A model generated the notes under the pieces. It was not told where the DNA came from. It worked only from the letters and a program-made list of their open reading frames with translations, and did no database searches. A stretch of DNA of 64,000 bases, from NCBI RefSeq assembly GCF_028309625.1, contig NZ_JAQMHR010000008.1, positions 83,679 to 147,678 of the forward strand, written 5' to 3'. The DNA comes from Trichococcus sp. K1Tr. Lineage in GTDB: Bacteria; Bacillota; Bacilli; Lactobacillales; Aerococcaceae. Made by a program: the position numbers and the translations under genes. This document shows positions 1-8,615 of the stretch, one piece after another (the first letter of the stretch is position 1; each line of letters starts with the position of its first letter).

Positions 1-57
1 GATGATGCACGCACTGACACTATACCATTTTTCGGTAAAAAATGGCTTTATTTTGGC

Positions 58-103
58 GCAAAAATAAAACGTTGCCCTCAAGGGAAACTCCCCGCAGGCA
101 ACG
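58..103 (-). terminator. Rho-independent terminator of the phosphoesterase gene
   Basis: On the minus strand CGTTGCC pairs with GGCAACG around a loop and is followed by TTTTATTTTT. It lies 25 bases past the stop of the metallophosphoesterase gene. Confidence 0.8.
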
Positions 104-127
104 AAAAGACTATCCAGCTTTTCCCGC

Positions 128-1447
128 TCATTCATCTCCAACCGTCTTCACAATACTGTAAGCATCCACAACCGACTGATCGGCGGTTTTATAGGTTGTG
201 AAAGTCAGGGAATCGTCGGTCACTTCGACATTCATAAAAGTCGGTTCCTCCAACTGCAGCGCAACGGCCGCATAGCGTTCATAGACGGAGGAATCCTGCA
301 TGTCGTAATATTTGGAGTCAGAAGCTGAGTTACCGGTCAAATACAGTGTGCCTTCCGGATCGACAGCGGCGCCTGCCTCATCGTAGGCGATTTCCTCAAC
401 GACCGCATCGCCTTTCATCTGATAGGTTCGCACATAGACATGGTCATGCCCCATCAAAGCCACATCGATATCAAGTTCATCGAAGACCGGCACCAATCCG
501 TCCCGGAAAGCCAACACATCCTCATCGCGCGCATGATCGGCACTGCTGTAGATGGATTTATGCATCAGCACGATTCGATGCGTAGCCTCCGGGTTTTCCG
601 CTATAGCCAATTCCATTGCTTCCCGATGCTCTTCGATATTGTTTCTTTGGGTGTTCAAGGCGATAAACAGCGTGTTCCCATAGGTAAAATAAAAGTCACT
701 GCCGGCATCATCCGCGCCCAGCCCCGTCTCGTTGGGCGGATTGAAATAATCGGCAAAAGGCGTGTAATCATGGTTGCCGATTAGGGTCATGATCGGATAG
801 AAGGTCAGTTCTTCCGGAAAGAAGTAGCCGTCATATTGGTTCAAATTGTTGGCGATATTCACCTGATCACCCGCCGATACAAGGAAATCCGTATCAGGAA
901 ACATCTCCGTCGCAACCGTCACTGTCTTGTTCCATCCATCCGCATCGATCTGCGTGCCGTCGCCGGCCCCAATCTGCGGATCGCCGAAGAAAAGTAAATT
1001 GAATGCCCCGTCCCAAGCTTCTTGGGTCCGAAAAGAGTAGGATTCCGACCAGGCTCGATAGCCGTCCCCGAAGCGGTAGGTGTAGAATTGGTTTGGTTCC
1101 AGACCGGAAACGGACGCTTCGTGCGTAGAATAACCGCTCTGCGTATCCGCAACCGTCGCTTCAAAAATTTCAGTCGATAGAACATTGCCTTCCTCATCCA
1201 ACAAACGCAACTCAACGAAACCTTCTTTGTTCGTTTTCGGAGTATGCCAGCTGAATGTCCGCTCCGTTTCGTCTGAACCGGGGGAAAAAGCAATATAGAA
1301 TGCGTCCAATTTTGTCGGATCTTTAGTGGCTGAAGCCGAATCTCCGACTATGGTTTCTGTAGTCGATTCATTCGTACAGCCGGTTGCAAAAAACGTCAGA
1401 AGCAACGTTGCAAACAGGATCTTAGTCCTGTATTTTCTGTTTAACAT
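128..1447 (-). CDS. Lipoprotein metallophosphoesterase, purple acid phosphatase-like
   Basis: Predicted lipid-anchored, cell-surface phosphoesterase of about 439 aa. A charged N-terminus, a hydrophobic stretch and the lipobox FATGC (Cys near residue 24) mark a lipoprotein. An N-terminal fibronectin-like domain precedes the calcineurin-type core, whose motifs are visible in order: GDPQIG, GDQVN, GNHDY, LMHKS and GHDHVYVRT. The first motif has Gln where many family members have His. I start at the ATG at 1447 because GGAGGGG lies seven bases upstream; the longer frame from 1504 would bury the signal peptide. Its substrate cannot be read from the sequence; phosphomonoesters or nucleotides are possible. 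It stands alone with its own terminator. Confidence 0.85.
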   Translation of the reverse strand: MLNRKYRTKILFATLLLTFFATGCTNESTTETIVGDSASATKDPTKLDAFYIAFSPGSDETERTFSWHTPKTNKEGFVELRLLDEEGNVLSTEIFEATVADTQSGYSTHEASVSGLEPNQFYTYRFGDGYRAWSESYSFRTQEAWDGAFNLLFFGDPQIGAGDGTQIDADGWNKTVTVATEMFPDTDFLVSAGDQVNIANNLNQYDGYFFPEELTFYPIMTLIGNHDYTPFADYFNPPNETGLGADDAGSDFYFTYGNTLFIALNTQRNNIEEHREAMELAIAENPEATHRIVLMHKSIYSSADHARDEDVLAFRDGLVPVFDELDIDVALMGHDHVYVRTYQMKGDAVVEEIAYDEAGAAVDPEGTLYLTGNSASDSKYYDMQDSSVYERYAAVALQLEEPTFMNVEVTDDSLTFTTYKTADQSVVDAYSIVKTVGDE

Positions 1448-1906
1448 CATTGATCCCCTCCAAAACGTCATAGGGCCATTGACAATAAGTTGATTTGCTT
1501 CCATTATACAATACTAGGCCTTAATCAGCATTGTCGATGCTTGCACTGCCGTACGTCACCTATACCTGGTCGTTCGGATTTCTGAAGAAAAAATGCTTCA
1601 ACTCCTGATAAGGCTAAAGAAACTGCCCATCCCAATCGTTTAGCTGGAAGATTTGGACGACAGATTACCTGCGGAGGGCGCGCTGAAAATGCTCCTCCGG
1701 CGAGAGTTCCCCCACCGGAGGACAGCGGTACCTTGCATGTTCTTCTCCGGCAAGCCTATTCTAATCGGAGCACAGACTTATAATGTGAAGCGTCCTCCGG
1801 CATAGCCTTCGTTCGCCGGAGGACAAACCTCATTGTTGTTGACGTATCACCCGAAGCAAGTAGTATAATGATAATGCATACGCTTCACAATTCAGGAGGA
1901 TTCCAT
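1448..1906. repeat. Intergenic region with three palindromes at 50-bp period
   Basis: This 459-base gap holds three related inverted repeats starting at 1693, 1743 and 1793. Units 1 and 3 run from TCCTCCGG to CCGGAGGA; unit 2 is a decayed version (TTCTCCGG to CGGAGCA). The period is exactly 50 bases, with unrelated 20-base spacers. No gene or convincing terminator U-run is seen in the gap. Confidence 0.8.
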
Positions 1907-2476
1907 ATGAAAAAAACCTTATACTTGATGCGCCATGGCCAGACGCTTTTCAATGTCCGCAGAAAAATCCAGGGCGCCTGCGATTCGCCTTTGACGGAGC
2001 TCGGCATCCAGCAAGCCGGAATCGCCAGTGCCTACTTTGATGATATCGATCTCGACCATGCCTACAGCTCCACCGCCGAGCGCGCCAGTGATACACTGGA
2101 AATCGTGACGAACGAATTGATGCCTTATAAACGCCTGAAAGGACTGAAGGAGATGCATTTCGGCACTTTTGAAGGCGAGAGCGAAGACCTCAATCCCAAA
2201 GACAAGAGCACCTTTTTTGTGCAGTACGGCGGTGAATCCGGCGACCAGGTAATGGAACGGATGGTCCGTACTTGCACCGAAATCATGGAACAGGATGATC
2301 ATCAAAACGTGCTCGCCGTTTCCCATGCCGGCGCCTGCATCCACTTCCTGCGCGCATGGCAGGATCCCCGTGAAGTAGTGAAGAACGGCATCACCAACTG
2401 CTGCGTCTTCAAGTACGAATACGACGTAGAAGCGAAAACTTTTGCGCTGTTGGAAGTCGAACGGCATGGGTTTTAA
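1907..2476 (+). CDS. Histidine phosphatase (phosphoglycerate mutase-like) family protein
   Basis: Cytoplasmic histidine phosphatase of about 189 aa. The phosphorylated-histidine motif LMRHGQT is at the N-terminus, and the second conserved histidine lies in VSHAGACIH. The ATG at 1907 is chosen because AGGAGGA lies six bases upstream; an in-frame ATG at 1868 has no ribosome site. Substrates in this family range from phosphosugars to nucleotides, so only the superfamily can be named. It is monocistronic, followed by a strong hairpin, and preceded by a palindrome array that may form part of its leader. Confidence 0.85.
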   Translation: MKKTLYLMRHGQTLFNVRRKIQGACDSPLTELGIQQAGIASAYFDDIDLDHAYSSTAERASDTLEIVTNELMPYKRLKGLKEMHFGTFEGESEDLNPKDKSTFFVQYGGESGDQVMERMVRTCTEIMEQDDHQNVLAVSHAGACIHFLRAWQDPREVVKNGITNCCVFKYEYDVEAKTFALLEVERHGF

Positions 2477-2507
2477 GGTTCCTTGAAAACAAATCTGGAT
2501 GAAAAAG

Positions 2508-2556
2508 AAAAGTTAAGGAAATGCCTCGAAATAACGAGGCTTCCCTTAACTTTTTT
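2508..2556. terminator. Bidirectional terminator between the histidine phosphatase and the esterase
   Basis: AAAAGTTAAGG pairs with CCTTAACTTTT with an inner CCTCG/CGAGG stem. A T-run follows on both strands, which suits the convergent genes on either side. Confidence 0.8.
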
Positions 2557-2654
2557 GCGCTTTTCCCACATTTAATTGGTTACCTGAGAAGCCGAAACGA
2601 TGAGTAATTTTCTCTTATTCATCTTTCCCCCCCAGGATCTTACCAGCACAGTTC

Positions 2655-3587
2655 CTAATCCCACTCGGTTTTATCCTGCAAATCGAGACTGAAGCGTTTC
2701 AGCAGCCAGGCGTCCGCCAGGTCGATCCATTTGGCGGCATTTTGGTCTACCAACGTTTTAGCGTTGGCTGTAGCCTGCGTGGCAAGGCTCAATCCATGCG
2801 GACCTTCTTCAAATACGTGCATCTCAAACGGGATATCGCGCTCCGAAAGAGCCATCCCCATCCGTAACGTGTGCCCGACCGGAACAAGTGCGTCGGATGC
2901 GGTGGCCCACAGGAACATCGGCGGTGTTTTTTCGGTCACCAACAACGCCGGGCTCACTTCCTTCAGCGTTTTATCGCTAGGGGTCGCTTCTCCCAGCAGC
3001 GACGTTACGGAGGCATCAAACAGAAGGGTGCCCATTTCATCCTTTTCGGTCGCTTTCATGAACAGATAATCGCTCAACGTATAGCCCAAAATCGTAGCAG
3101 CGGGACGAAGTTTTTCTTCCGACACTTGGTAATGATCGGTCAGAATCGGTTTGTCCCAATAGACCGAATACATCGCGGCATTGTGCGCACCAGCCGAAAA
3201 GCCGCACAAAGCGATCCGATCCATATCCACCAACCATGCTTCGCTGTTCTTGTGGATCGTCAGCATAGCTTTGCCGATGTCCCGGATCGCTGCCGGAAAG
3301 ACCGTATGCTCGCGCCTTTCAACTCCTTCGAAAATGGATTCGTAAGGTTCGTGCTTATCCAAGTAAACAGAATAGCGCAGCACAAAAGCATGATAGCCCA
3401 TCGCCGTAAACCGCATCGCCACGGGCTCAGCTTCCCGATCCGAACAGGAAAGATAGGCGCCGCCAGGGCAGATCAGTACGGCCGGACGCGTTGCGCCGTC
3501 CAATAATTCCGGCGAATCCTGCAGTACATAAGTCGTCAGCGTGACGTCTTCCCGTTCCGGATACAATTTTATCGTTTCAACAATCAT
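2655..3587 (-). CDS. Alpha/beta hydrolase, BD-FAE/acetylxylan-esterase-like
   Basis: Predicted cytoplasmic serine esterase of about 310 aa. It has the oxyanion motif CPGGAY, the nucleophile elbow GFSAGAH, an acid-region motif TASDALVP and the C-terminal histidine in EGPHGLS, which together give a Ser-Asp-His triad. No signal peptide is seen. The start at 3587 is supported by AAGGAGG eight bases upstream; the frame to 3632 adds residues without a ribosome site. Relatives remove acetyl or other acyl groups from sugars or xylan-derived oligosaccharides. The substrate here is unknown. Confidence 0.8.
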   Translation of the reverse strand: MIVETIKLYPEREDVTLTTYVLQDSPELLDGATRPAVLICPGGAYLSCSDREAEPVAMRFTAMGYHAFVLRYSVYLDKHEPYESIFEGVERREHTVFPAAIRDIGKAMLTIHKNSEAWLVDMDRIALCGFSAGAHNAAMYSVYWDKPILTDHYQVSEEKLRPAATILGYTLSDYLFMKATEKDEMGTLLFDASVTSLLGEATPSDKTLKEVSPALLVTEKTPPMFLWATASDALVPVGHTLRMGMALSERDIPFEMHVFEEGPHGLSLATQATANAKTLVDQNAAKWIDLADAWLLKRFSLDLQDKTEWD

Positions 3588-3797
3588 ATTTTTGCCTCCT
3601 TGTACTTTTTGCTTTTCCCAGTTTTTCCACAAAACGGCGAGCTAGCGATCGGTCACCCATACGTGTGTGTTTAGCCCTCGTAAAAAAATGAAGTTTCGCC
3701 GTATCGGTGTGATTTCGCTATCCAAACAAACTGATACCGCTTCCACATATCCGCTCCTTTCAGCCATATTCCTTCCCTAAGCTGAAATATATATCAA

Positions 3798-3826
3798 AGC
3801 TTACGCAAGAAAAAGGAACCTGTCAA
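3798..3826 (-). promoter_or_regulatory. Candidate promoter of the esterase gene
   Basis: On the minus strand TTGACA (3821-3826) is followed after 17 bases by TAAGCT (3798-3803). It lies about 210 bases upstream of the esterase start. The rest of the gap shows nothing recognisable. Confidence 0.35.
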
Positions 3827-3892
3827 CAGATACCTTTGACCATCAATTATTTTACAGCCAGTTGTTCAATCAGCCTATCAAATTATCCAAAC

Positions 3893-3915
3893 TAAAAGAG
3901 GGGGCTGATTCCCCC
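3893..3915 (-). terminator. Short terminator after the HxlR gene
   Basis: On the minus strand GGGGG-AATCAG-CCCCC is followed by TCTTTT just downstream of the HxlR stop. Confidence 0.55.
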
Positions 3916-3929
3916 ATCACTTCAACTTT

Positions 3930-4274
3930 TTATTTGCTCACCAAATTTTTCTTGCTCCACTCGCCCATACTCTGCAGTATCGGAATAAAGCTTTGCCCCA
4001 AAGGTGTTAAGGAATATTCCACTTTCGGCGGAACTTCTTTATAGACCTCTCTATGAACCATCTGGTCTTCTTCCAATTCCCGCAATTGTCTTGTTAAGAT
4101 CCCTTTTGAAATATTTGGCAACAACCGTTGAAGTTCATTGAACCTTCTCGTCTGCGTGCTCAGATTCCACAGGATGATGATTTTCCATTTCCCTGCAATG
4201 ATGTCCTGCGTTTGCGTTACGGGGCAAACTTCTATTTGATCCCCTACAGGTTCCCCAAACCGACTTTTTGCCAT
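3930..4274 (-). CDS. HxlR-family winged-helix transcriptional regulator
   Basis: DNA-binding regulator of 114 aa, the normal family length. The conserved N-terminal Cys lies in VCPVTQT, followed by the winged helix (GKWKIIILWNL, RRFNELQRLLPNISKGILTRQ) and the wing region VPPKVEYSLTPLG. Family members often sense electrophiles, quinones or thiol stress through that cysteine. It is divergent from the oxidoreductase at 4411, with about 136 bases between, as in the ytfH/ytfG (qorB) pair of E. coli. That makes control of the neighbour the natural inference. GGGAGG lies upstream of the ATG. Confidence 0.88.
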   Translation of the reverse strand: MAKSRFGEPVGDQIEVCPVTQTQDIIAGKWKIIILWNLSTQTRRFNELQRLLPNISKGILTRQLRELEEDQMVHREVYKEVPPKVEYSLTPLGQSFIPILQSMGEWSKKNLVSK

Positions 4275-4410
4275 AATAAACGCCTCCCTTCCGTATTAGT
4301 CCTTTTTTTGTGACTAGGTAATAAAAAAGTGCCTACTTCCAAAAATCTGTCTATTACTATACTATTAGTTTACATTAAATAAGTAAATAAAAGAAAGGGA
4401 GAGATGCAAA

Positions 4411-5280
4411 ATGAAATTATTAGTAACGGGAGCAACAGGAAAATTCGGAACAAAGGTTGTAGAAAATCTGTTGAAGACTGTACCGGCCAGTGAATTGGCC
4501 GTCAGTGTTCGTAACCCAGAGAAAGCGGAAGCGTTAAGGGCTCGTGGCGTGGAAGTCCGCCAAGGGGATTTTGATCACCCGGAAACACTGGATGCTGCTT
4601 TTGCAGGCGTTGATCGTTTATTGCTTGTTTCCGCGGATGGGGATAACGAAACAAGAATTCGCCAGCATGCCAACGCGGTAGCTGCGGCAGAGCGTGCCGG
4701 CGTTTCCTTCATCGCATACACCAGTTTAGCGAATGCACAGGCAAGCAAAAACTTATTCGCCCCAACGCATCAGGCCACAGAAGAAGCAATTCTGAAAACT
4801 GGGATTCCCTACTCCTTCTTGCGCAACAACTGGTACTTGGAGAATGAAATTTCAGGAATTCAAGGTGTCCTGGCAGGAGCTCCATGGGTCACATCAGCAG
4901 AAAACGGCAAGGTGGGCTGGGCTCTTCAGCAAGATTATGCAGAGGCTGCGGCTGCTGTACTTTCCGGTAAAGGGCACGAAAATACAATCTACGAGCTTTC
5001 CGGCAAGGTATTGACTCAGGAAGAAATAGCGGCAGCTCTCGGAAGTGTATTGGGCAAAGAAGTAACTGTACAACAAGTCGATGACGCTACCTACGCCGCT
5101 ATTATGCAGGACGCTGGCGTGCCGGATTTCGTCATCCCTATCCTTGTTGAAATCCAGAGAAGCATTCGAGTTGGCTCCCTGGATGTTGAGAGCAATGATT
5201 TCGAAAAACTCCTTGGCCGTCCAGCAACCCCGATCAATGAGGGTTTGAGCCAAATCGTAAATGGCATTACGCAAAATTAA
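4411..5280 (+). CDS. NmrA/SDR-type NAD(P)H:quinone oxidoreductase-like protein
   Basis: Atypical short-chain dehydrogenase of 289 aa. The N-terminal dinucleotide motif is TGATGKFG at residues 6-13, with a NmrA-like fold after it (QGDFDHPETLDAAFAGVDRL). It resembles QorB/YtfG, which reduce quinones with NAD(P)H. The divergent HxlR regulator supports an electrophile- or quinone-stress role. GGGAGAG precedes the ATG and a strong terminator follows. The exact substrate is inferred, not seen. Confidence 0.82.
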   Translation: MKLLVTGATGKFGTKVVENLLKTVPASELAVSVRNPEKAEALRARGVEVRQGDFDHPETLDAAFAGVDRLLLVSADGDNETRIRQHANAVAAAERAGVSFIAYTSLANAQASKNLFAPTHQATEEAILKTGIPYSFLRNNWYLENEISGIQGVLAGAPWVTSAENGKVGWALQQDYAEAAAAVLSGKGHENTIYELSGKVLTQEEIAAALGSVLGKEVTVQQVDDATYAAIMQDAGVPDFVIPILVEIQRSIRVGSLDVESNDFEKLLGRPATPINEGLSQIVNGITQN

Positions 5281-5300
5281 TTATTGCATTGAACCGTAAA

Positions 5301-5357
5301 AATGAGGTCCTTTATTCCCAGTGATTGACTGGAAATAAAGGGCCTCATTGCTTTTTA
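5301..5357 (+). terminator. Terminator after the oxidoreductase gene
   Basis: AATGAGG (5301-5307) pairs with CCTCATT (5343-5349), with a further TTTATTCC/GGAAATAAA stem inside and CTTTTT after it. It can act in both directions for the convergent YccF gene. Confidence 0.8.
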
Positions 5358-5403
5358 AAATAGAGTCTTCGGTAACGTACTCATCCGACAATGATATTGC
5401 TTG

Positions 5404-5772
5404 TTATGCAACCCGATAGATTTCCGCCCCAAACGGAAACAATGCCAGCTTGGCGTGTTTGAAGTGCTGCAGCCCGAACGGAATGCCTACGATAGTCAGA
5501 CAGAAGACGATGCCCAGGATGACTTCCTCAGCAGCCAATGCCAAGCCGCCCAACAGCATCCAGATTATATTCAACACTAAAGACGTGCCGCTTTCGCTGA
5601 TGCGGATTTCCCTACCGAACGGCACAGCCGCCATCACCGCGAACTTGAAGCATTGCATACCGATTGGGATCCCGACTATCGTTAGGCACCACAAAACACC
5701 GATCACAACCCAGGAAATGAAGCTGATGAAACCACCCAACACAAACCAAATCAGATTCATTAAGAAATTCAT
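5404..5772 (-). CDS. yccF: YccF domain-containing inner membrane protein
   Basis: Small integral membrane protein of 122 aa made of two similar halves. Each half has a hydrophobic stretch ending in CLTIVGIP(I/F)G, a QCFK or QHFK segment and FGREI or FGAEI. This two-repeat pattern defines the YccF family. Its role is unknown. GAGGGGAA lies upstream of the ATG. Nothing links it functionally to its neighbours. Confidence 0.85.
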   Translation of the reverse strand: MNFLMNLIWFVLGGFISFISWVVIGVLWCLTIVGIPIGMQCFKFAVMAAVPFGREIRISESGTSLVLNIIWMLLGGLALAAEEVILGIVFCLTIVGIPFGLQHFKHAKLALFPFGAEIYRVA

Positions 5773-5910
5773 GGCCTTTCCCCTCTCTTTCCCTTACATT
5801 ATAATCCCTGTTGCGTACAAAGGCGTCGGACTAAGTACTGAATTTTCCGCCTGAAATCATAAACTCAACGAAAACAGTACCACTTGCAGATTTTGAAAAA
5901 GTCAGTGCAA

Positions 5911-5955
5911 TAAAAAAAATCCAATCAGCAACTTTTTGAATAAGCTGCCGATTGA
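5911..5955 (-). terminator. Terminator of the glycerate operon
   Basis: On the minus strand CAATCGGCAGC pairs with GTTGCTGATTG and is followed by eight T residues, just after the glycerate kinase stop. Confidence 0.75.
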
Positions 5956-5983
5956 ACTTTTTACGGATGTTTAATTTTATTTT

Positions 5984-7126
5984 TCAAAGCCTGCTCTGAC
6001 TTAATTGAATAACTGACGCAATATTCTGTGTTGTTTTTCTTATATTCTCATATCCCATCTCCAACGCTGTCTCTAATGAAGTGAGCTCAGAAAGAATGCT
6101 GAATACCGCCGTCACTCCATGTTCATAGACTGTCTCGTAATTACCAGTCAAGCTTCCTGCAATAGCGATGACTGGGACTTGATATTTTTGAGCAATTTTA
6201 GCTACACAAATGGGTGTTTTCCCATAAATCGTTTGGTGGTTTATTCCGCCTTCACCCGTTATCACCAAATCGGCATCACAAATCTTTTCTGCTAAACCGA
6301 CCAGTTCGCTTACCAACTCGCCGCCATTTTGCAGCTTAGCGTCTAAAAAGGCCATCAAAGCACCGCCTAAACCGCCAGCTGCTCCTGCCCCAGCAACAAA
6401 CTCAATGTCCTTATTCAGATACTGGCGAATCAAACTGGCAAAATGTGCCAGATTTTTATCGAGTTGTTCTACTTGCTCAGCCGTTCCGCCTTTTTGAAAC
6501 CCGTAAATATAAGAAGCGCCTTTAGGTCCGGTAAAAGGATTATCCACATCACAAGCTACTTTGATTTCAACTTCTTTTAATTTGGGATTTAATTCGGAAA
6601 GATCGATCGAAACTAAATCAGCCAAGCCGACTCCACCAGGAACGATTTGTTGCCCTTCTTTATCCAAGAGTTTACCGCCCAGGCACTGAATCATTCCAGC
6701 ACCACCATCATTGGTCGCACTGCCTCCTATGCCAATCAAAATTTCCTTTACCCCTTTGTTTATAGCATCTTGAATCAATTCCCCGGTACCCCATGTGGAT
6801 GTGATCAACGGATTTCGCTCTGAAGGGCTAACCAAGTCCAAACCTGAAGCTGCCGCCATTTCAATAATGGCTAATTTCCCATCTCCTGAAATGCCGTAAA
6901 ATCCTTCTACCAATTCTCCTAATGGGCCATGAACAGTGAGCGTCTGAATTTTACCATTTGTTGTATCGACCAAAGACTGTACCGTTCCTTCGCCTCCATC
7001 GGCCATCGGAACTTTTAAGTATTCGGCATCAGGAAATACCTTTTTAAATCCTTCTTCAATAGCATTAGCTGCTTCTAATGCTGTCAAACTTTCTTTAAAT
7101 GAGTCTGGTGCGATAACAATTTTCAT
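5984..7126 (-). CDS. Glycerate kinase, GarK/GlxK type
   Basis: Glycerate kinase of about 380 aa that makes phosphoglycerate from glycerate for entry into glycolysis. The family N-terminus KIVIAPDSFKESLTA, the substrate region VPMADGGEGT and the glycine-rich segments IGIGGSATNDGG and VAGAGAAGGLGG are present. I use the ATG at 7126; a GTG at 7138 is possible but sits on top of the GGAGAG ribosome site. It is the last gene of a three-gene operon behind a CdaR-type regulator and a GntP permease, which together suggest glycerate uptake and use. Confidence 0.9.
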   Translation of the reverse strand: MKIVIAPDSFKESLTALEAANAIEEGFKKVFPDAEYLKVPMADGGEGTVQSLVDTTNGKIQTLTVHGPLGELVEGFYGISGDGKLAIIEMAAASGLDLVSPSERNPLITSTWGTGELIQDAINKGVKEILIGIGGSATNDGGAGMIQCLGGKLLDKEGQQIVPGGVGLADLVSIDLSELNPKLKEVEIKVACDVDNPFTGPKGASYIYGFQKGGTAEQVEQLDKNLAHFASLIRQYLNKDIEFVAGAGAAGGLGGALMAFLDAKLQNGGELVSELVGLAEKICDADLVITGEGGINHQTIYGKTPICVAKIAQKYQVPVIAIAGSLTGNYETVYEHGVTAVFSILSELTSLETALEMGYENIRKTTQNIASVIQLSQSRL

Positions 7127-7223
7127 GTAATCAGTCACTCTCCTTTATCTTTCTCCAAATCGTTTTCGTCTCAGTGAGATACTTCGCTTTACTTATTGAT
7201 GAATGGCCATCTTTTTCATCTCA

Positions 7224-8489
7224 TCAACCAAATAAGTTAAATACTCCAAAAATAAGTGTAGAAATCACAGTAATGATCAACCCTATAAGAGACTCATAAG
7301 AAATTAATCTTAGTCTTTCTCTAAAATCCATCGTGACACTTCCCGCAGTTGCATGGAAGAAACTCCCGTGCGGCAAATGATCCAATACAGTAGCTCCCGC
7401 ATGAACCATAGCTGCTCCTCCGATGTTACTGATACCAGCTTTTAATAGTGTTTGACTAAAGACACTACTTGCTACGGCAGCTCCCGATGTAGTAGATGCT
7501 GTTGCAGCTGACATGAATATCCCTGAAATTGGAGCCAGCATATAGGCAGGCAAGCCCATTGTTTCAATCCCGCTGATCAGTACCTCACCCAACGCCGAAT
7601 TACTGATTATTCCGGCCAGTGTCCCCGTCCCTAACAATAATACAGCTACTCCAGACATCTTATTTAATCCCGAAATAGTATAAGCTGTGATTGAGGAAAA
7701 TTTTCCCATCACAACTATTCCGGCTATTCCTCCGACTGGCAATGCAATCATTGGGTCAATTGCAATACCGGCAATCGGCCTTAATGACAACAGAACAATC
7801 GCTACCAAAGGCGCCACAATCGCTTTCCCAAAAGAAGGAACTGACTGCGTTTCTTCCGACAATTCTTTTTCGGAAATGGAACTTCCTTTCAACACTAAAC
7901 GTTTAGCGATAAAATAAGTGGCAACCACTGCGAAAACAGCAGGAATGACTCCCGCCAACATAACATTTGTTAAAGGTACACCAAAAGCTTCGGATACTGC
8001 TATCGTATTTGGATTTGGCGAAATAATATTCCCAGCCTTGCCTCCGCCAATCATTGCTAATAAAATAGCCGTTCTTGACATGTTTGTTTTATAGGCTATC
8101 GCCATTGCGATAGGAGCAACAGTAATAACTGCTATGTCAATAAACACACCTACTGCCGTAAGCAACATCGTTGCTAAAGCTAAGGCAAACAGAGCTTTTG
8201 AATGACCTAATTTTTTTATGATTGTTTGGGCAATAGATGAAGCTGCACCTGACTCTATTAGTATTCCTGCCAGAACACCAGCAGATAGTATTCTTAGAAC
8301 TGCAGTGACAATTCCTTGCGCTCCTTGATTCATCAAACTGACGGTTTCTACCAAAGTAGCACCGCCTAATAACCCTCCGATCAGCGCTCCGCTAAATAAT
8401 GCATATACCGGTGGAACTTTTTTAAAAATCAAAAAAATAGCTACTATCAAGCCCACTATTGCTCCTAAAGCACTTACTTGCACATCCAT
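7224..8489 (-). CDS. GntP-family permease, probably for glycerate or gluconate
   Basis: Proton-symport type transporter of about 421 aa with some 12 hydrophobic segments throughout. GntP-family features include the N-terminal GALIGGLLGG, the GIFIDIAVITVAPIA-like segment and the C-terminal HAGATVLDHLPHGSFFH. The ATG at 8489 has GGAGG nine bases upstream; the open frame extends further to 8606 without one. The downstream glycerate kinase suggests glycerate as substrate, but gluconate-type acids remain possible. Confidence 0.85.
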   Translation of the reverse strand: MDVQVSALGAIVGLIVAIFLIFKKVPPVYALFSGALIGGLLGGATLVETVSLMNQGAQGIVTAVLRILSAGVLAGILIESGAASSIAQTIIKKLGHSKALFALALATMLLTAVGVFIDIAVITVAPIAMAIAYKTNMSRTAILLAMIGGGKAGNIISPNPNTIAVSEAFGVPLTNVMLAGVIPAVFAVVATYFIAKRLVLKGSSISEKELSEETQSVPSFGKAIVAPLVAIVLLSLRPIAGIAIDPMIALPVGGIAGIVVMGKFSSITAYTISGLNKMSGVAVLLLGTGTLAGIISNSALGEVLISGIETMGLPAYMLAPISGIFMSAATASTTSGAAVASSVFSQTLLKAGISNIGGAAMVHAGATVLDHLPHGSFFHATAGSVTMDFRERLRLISYESLIGLIITVISTLIFGVFNLFG

Positions 8490-8565
8490 TAATAATTCCT
8501 CCCCAAATTTCAATACACAAATTGTAACCGTTTCACTTTCCGGAAGCATTAGCATACAGCACAAA

Positions 8566-8580
8566 TGAGAAGCGCTTCCA
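8566..8580. promoter_or_regulatory. Catabolite-response-like box upstream of the permease
   Basis: GAAGCGCTTCC forms a near-palindrome resembling the CcpA operator core, in the gap between the regulator and permease genes. It matches most but not all consensus positions. Confidence 0.35.
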
Positions 8581-8615
8581 AATGAATTTATTGTGCAATT
8601 TTCCATTTTTTGTAT

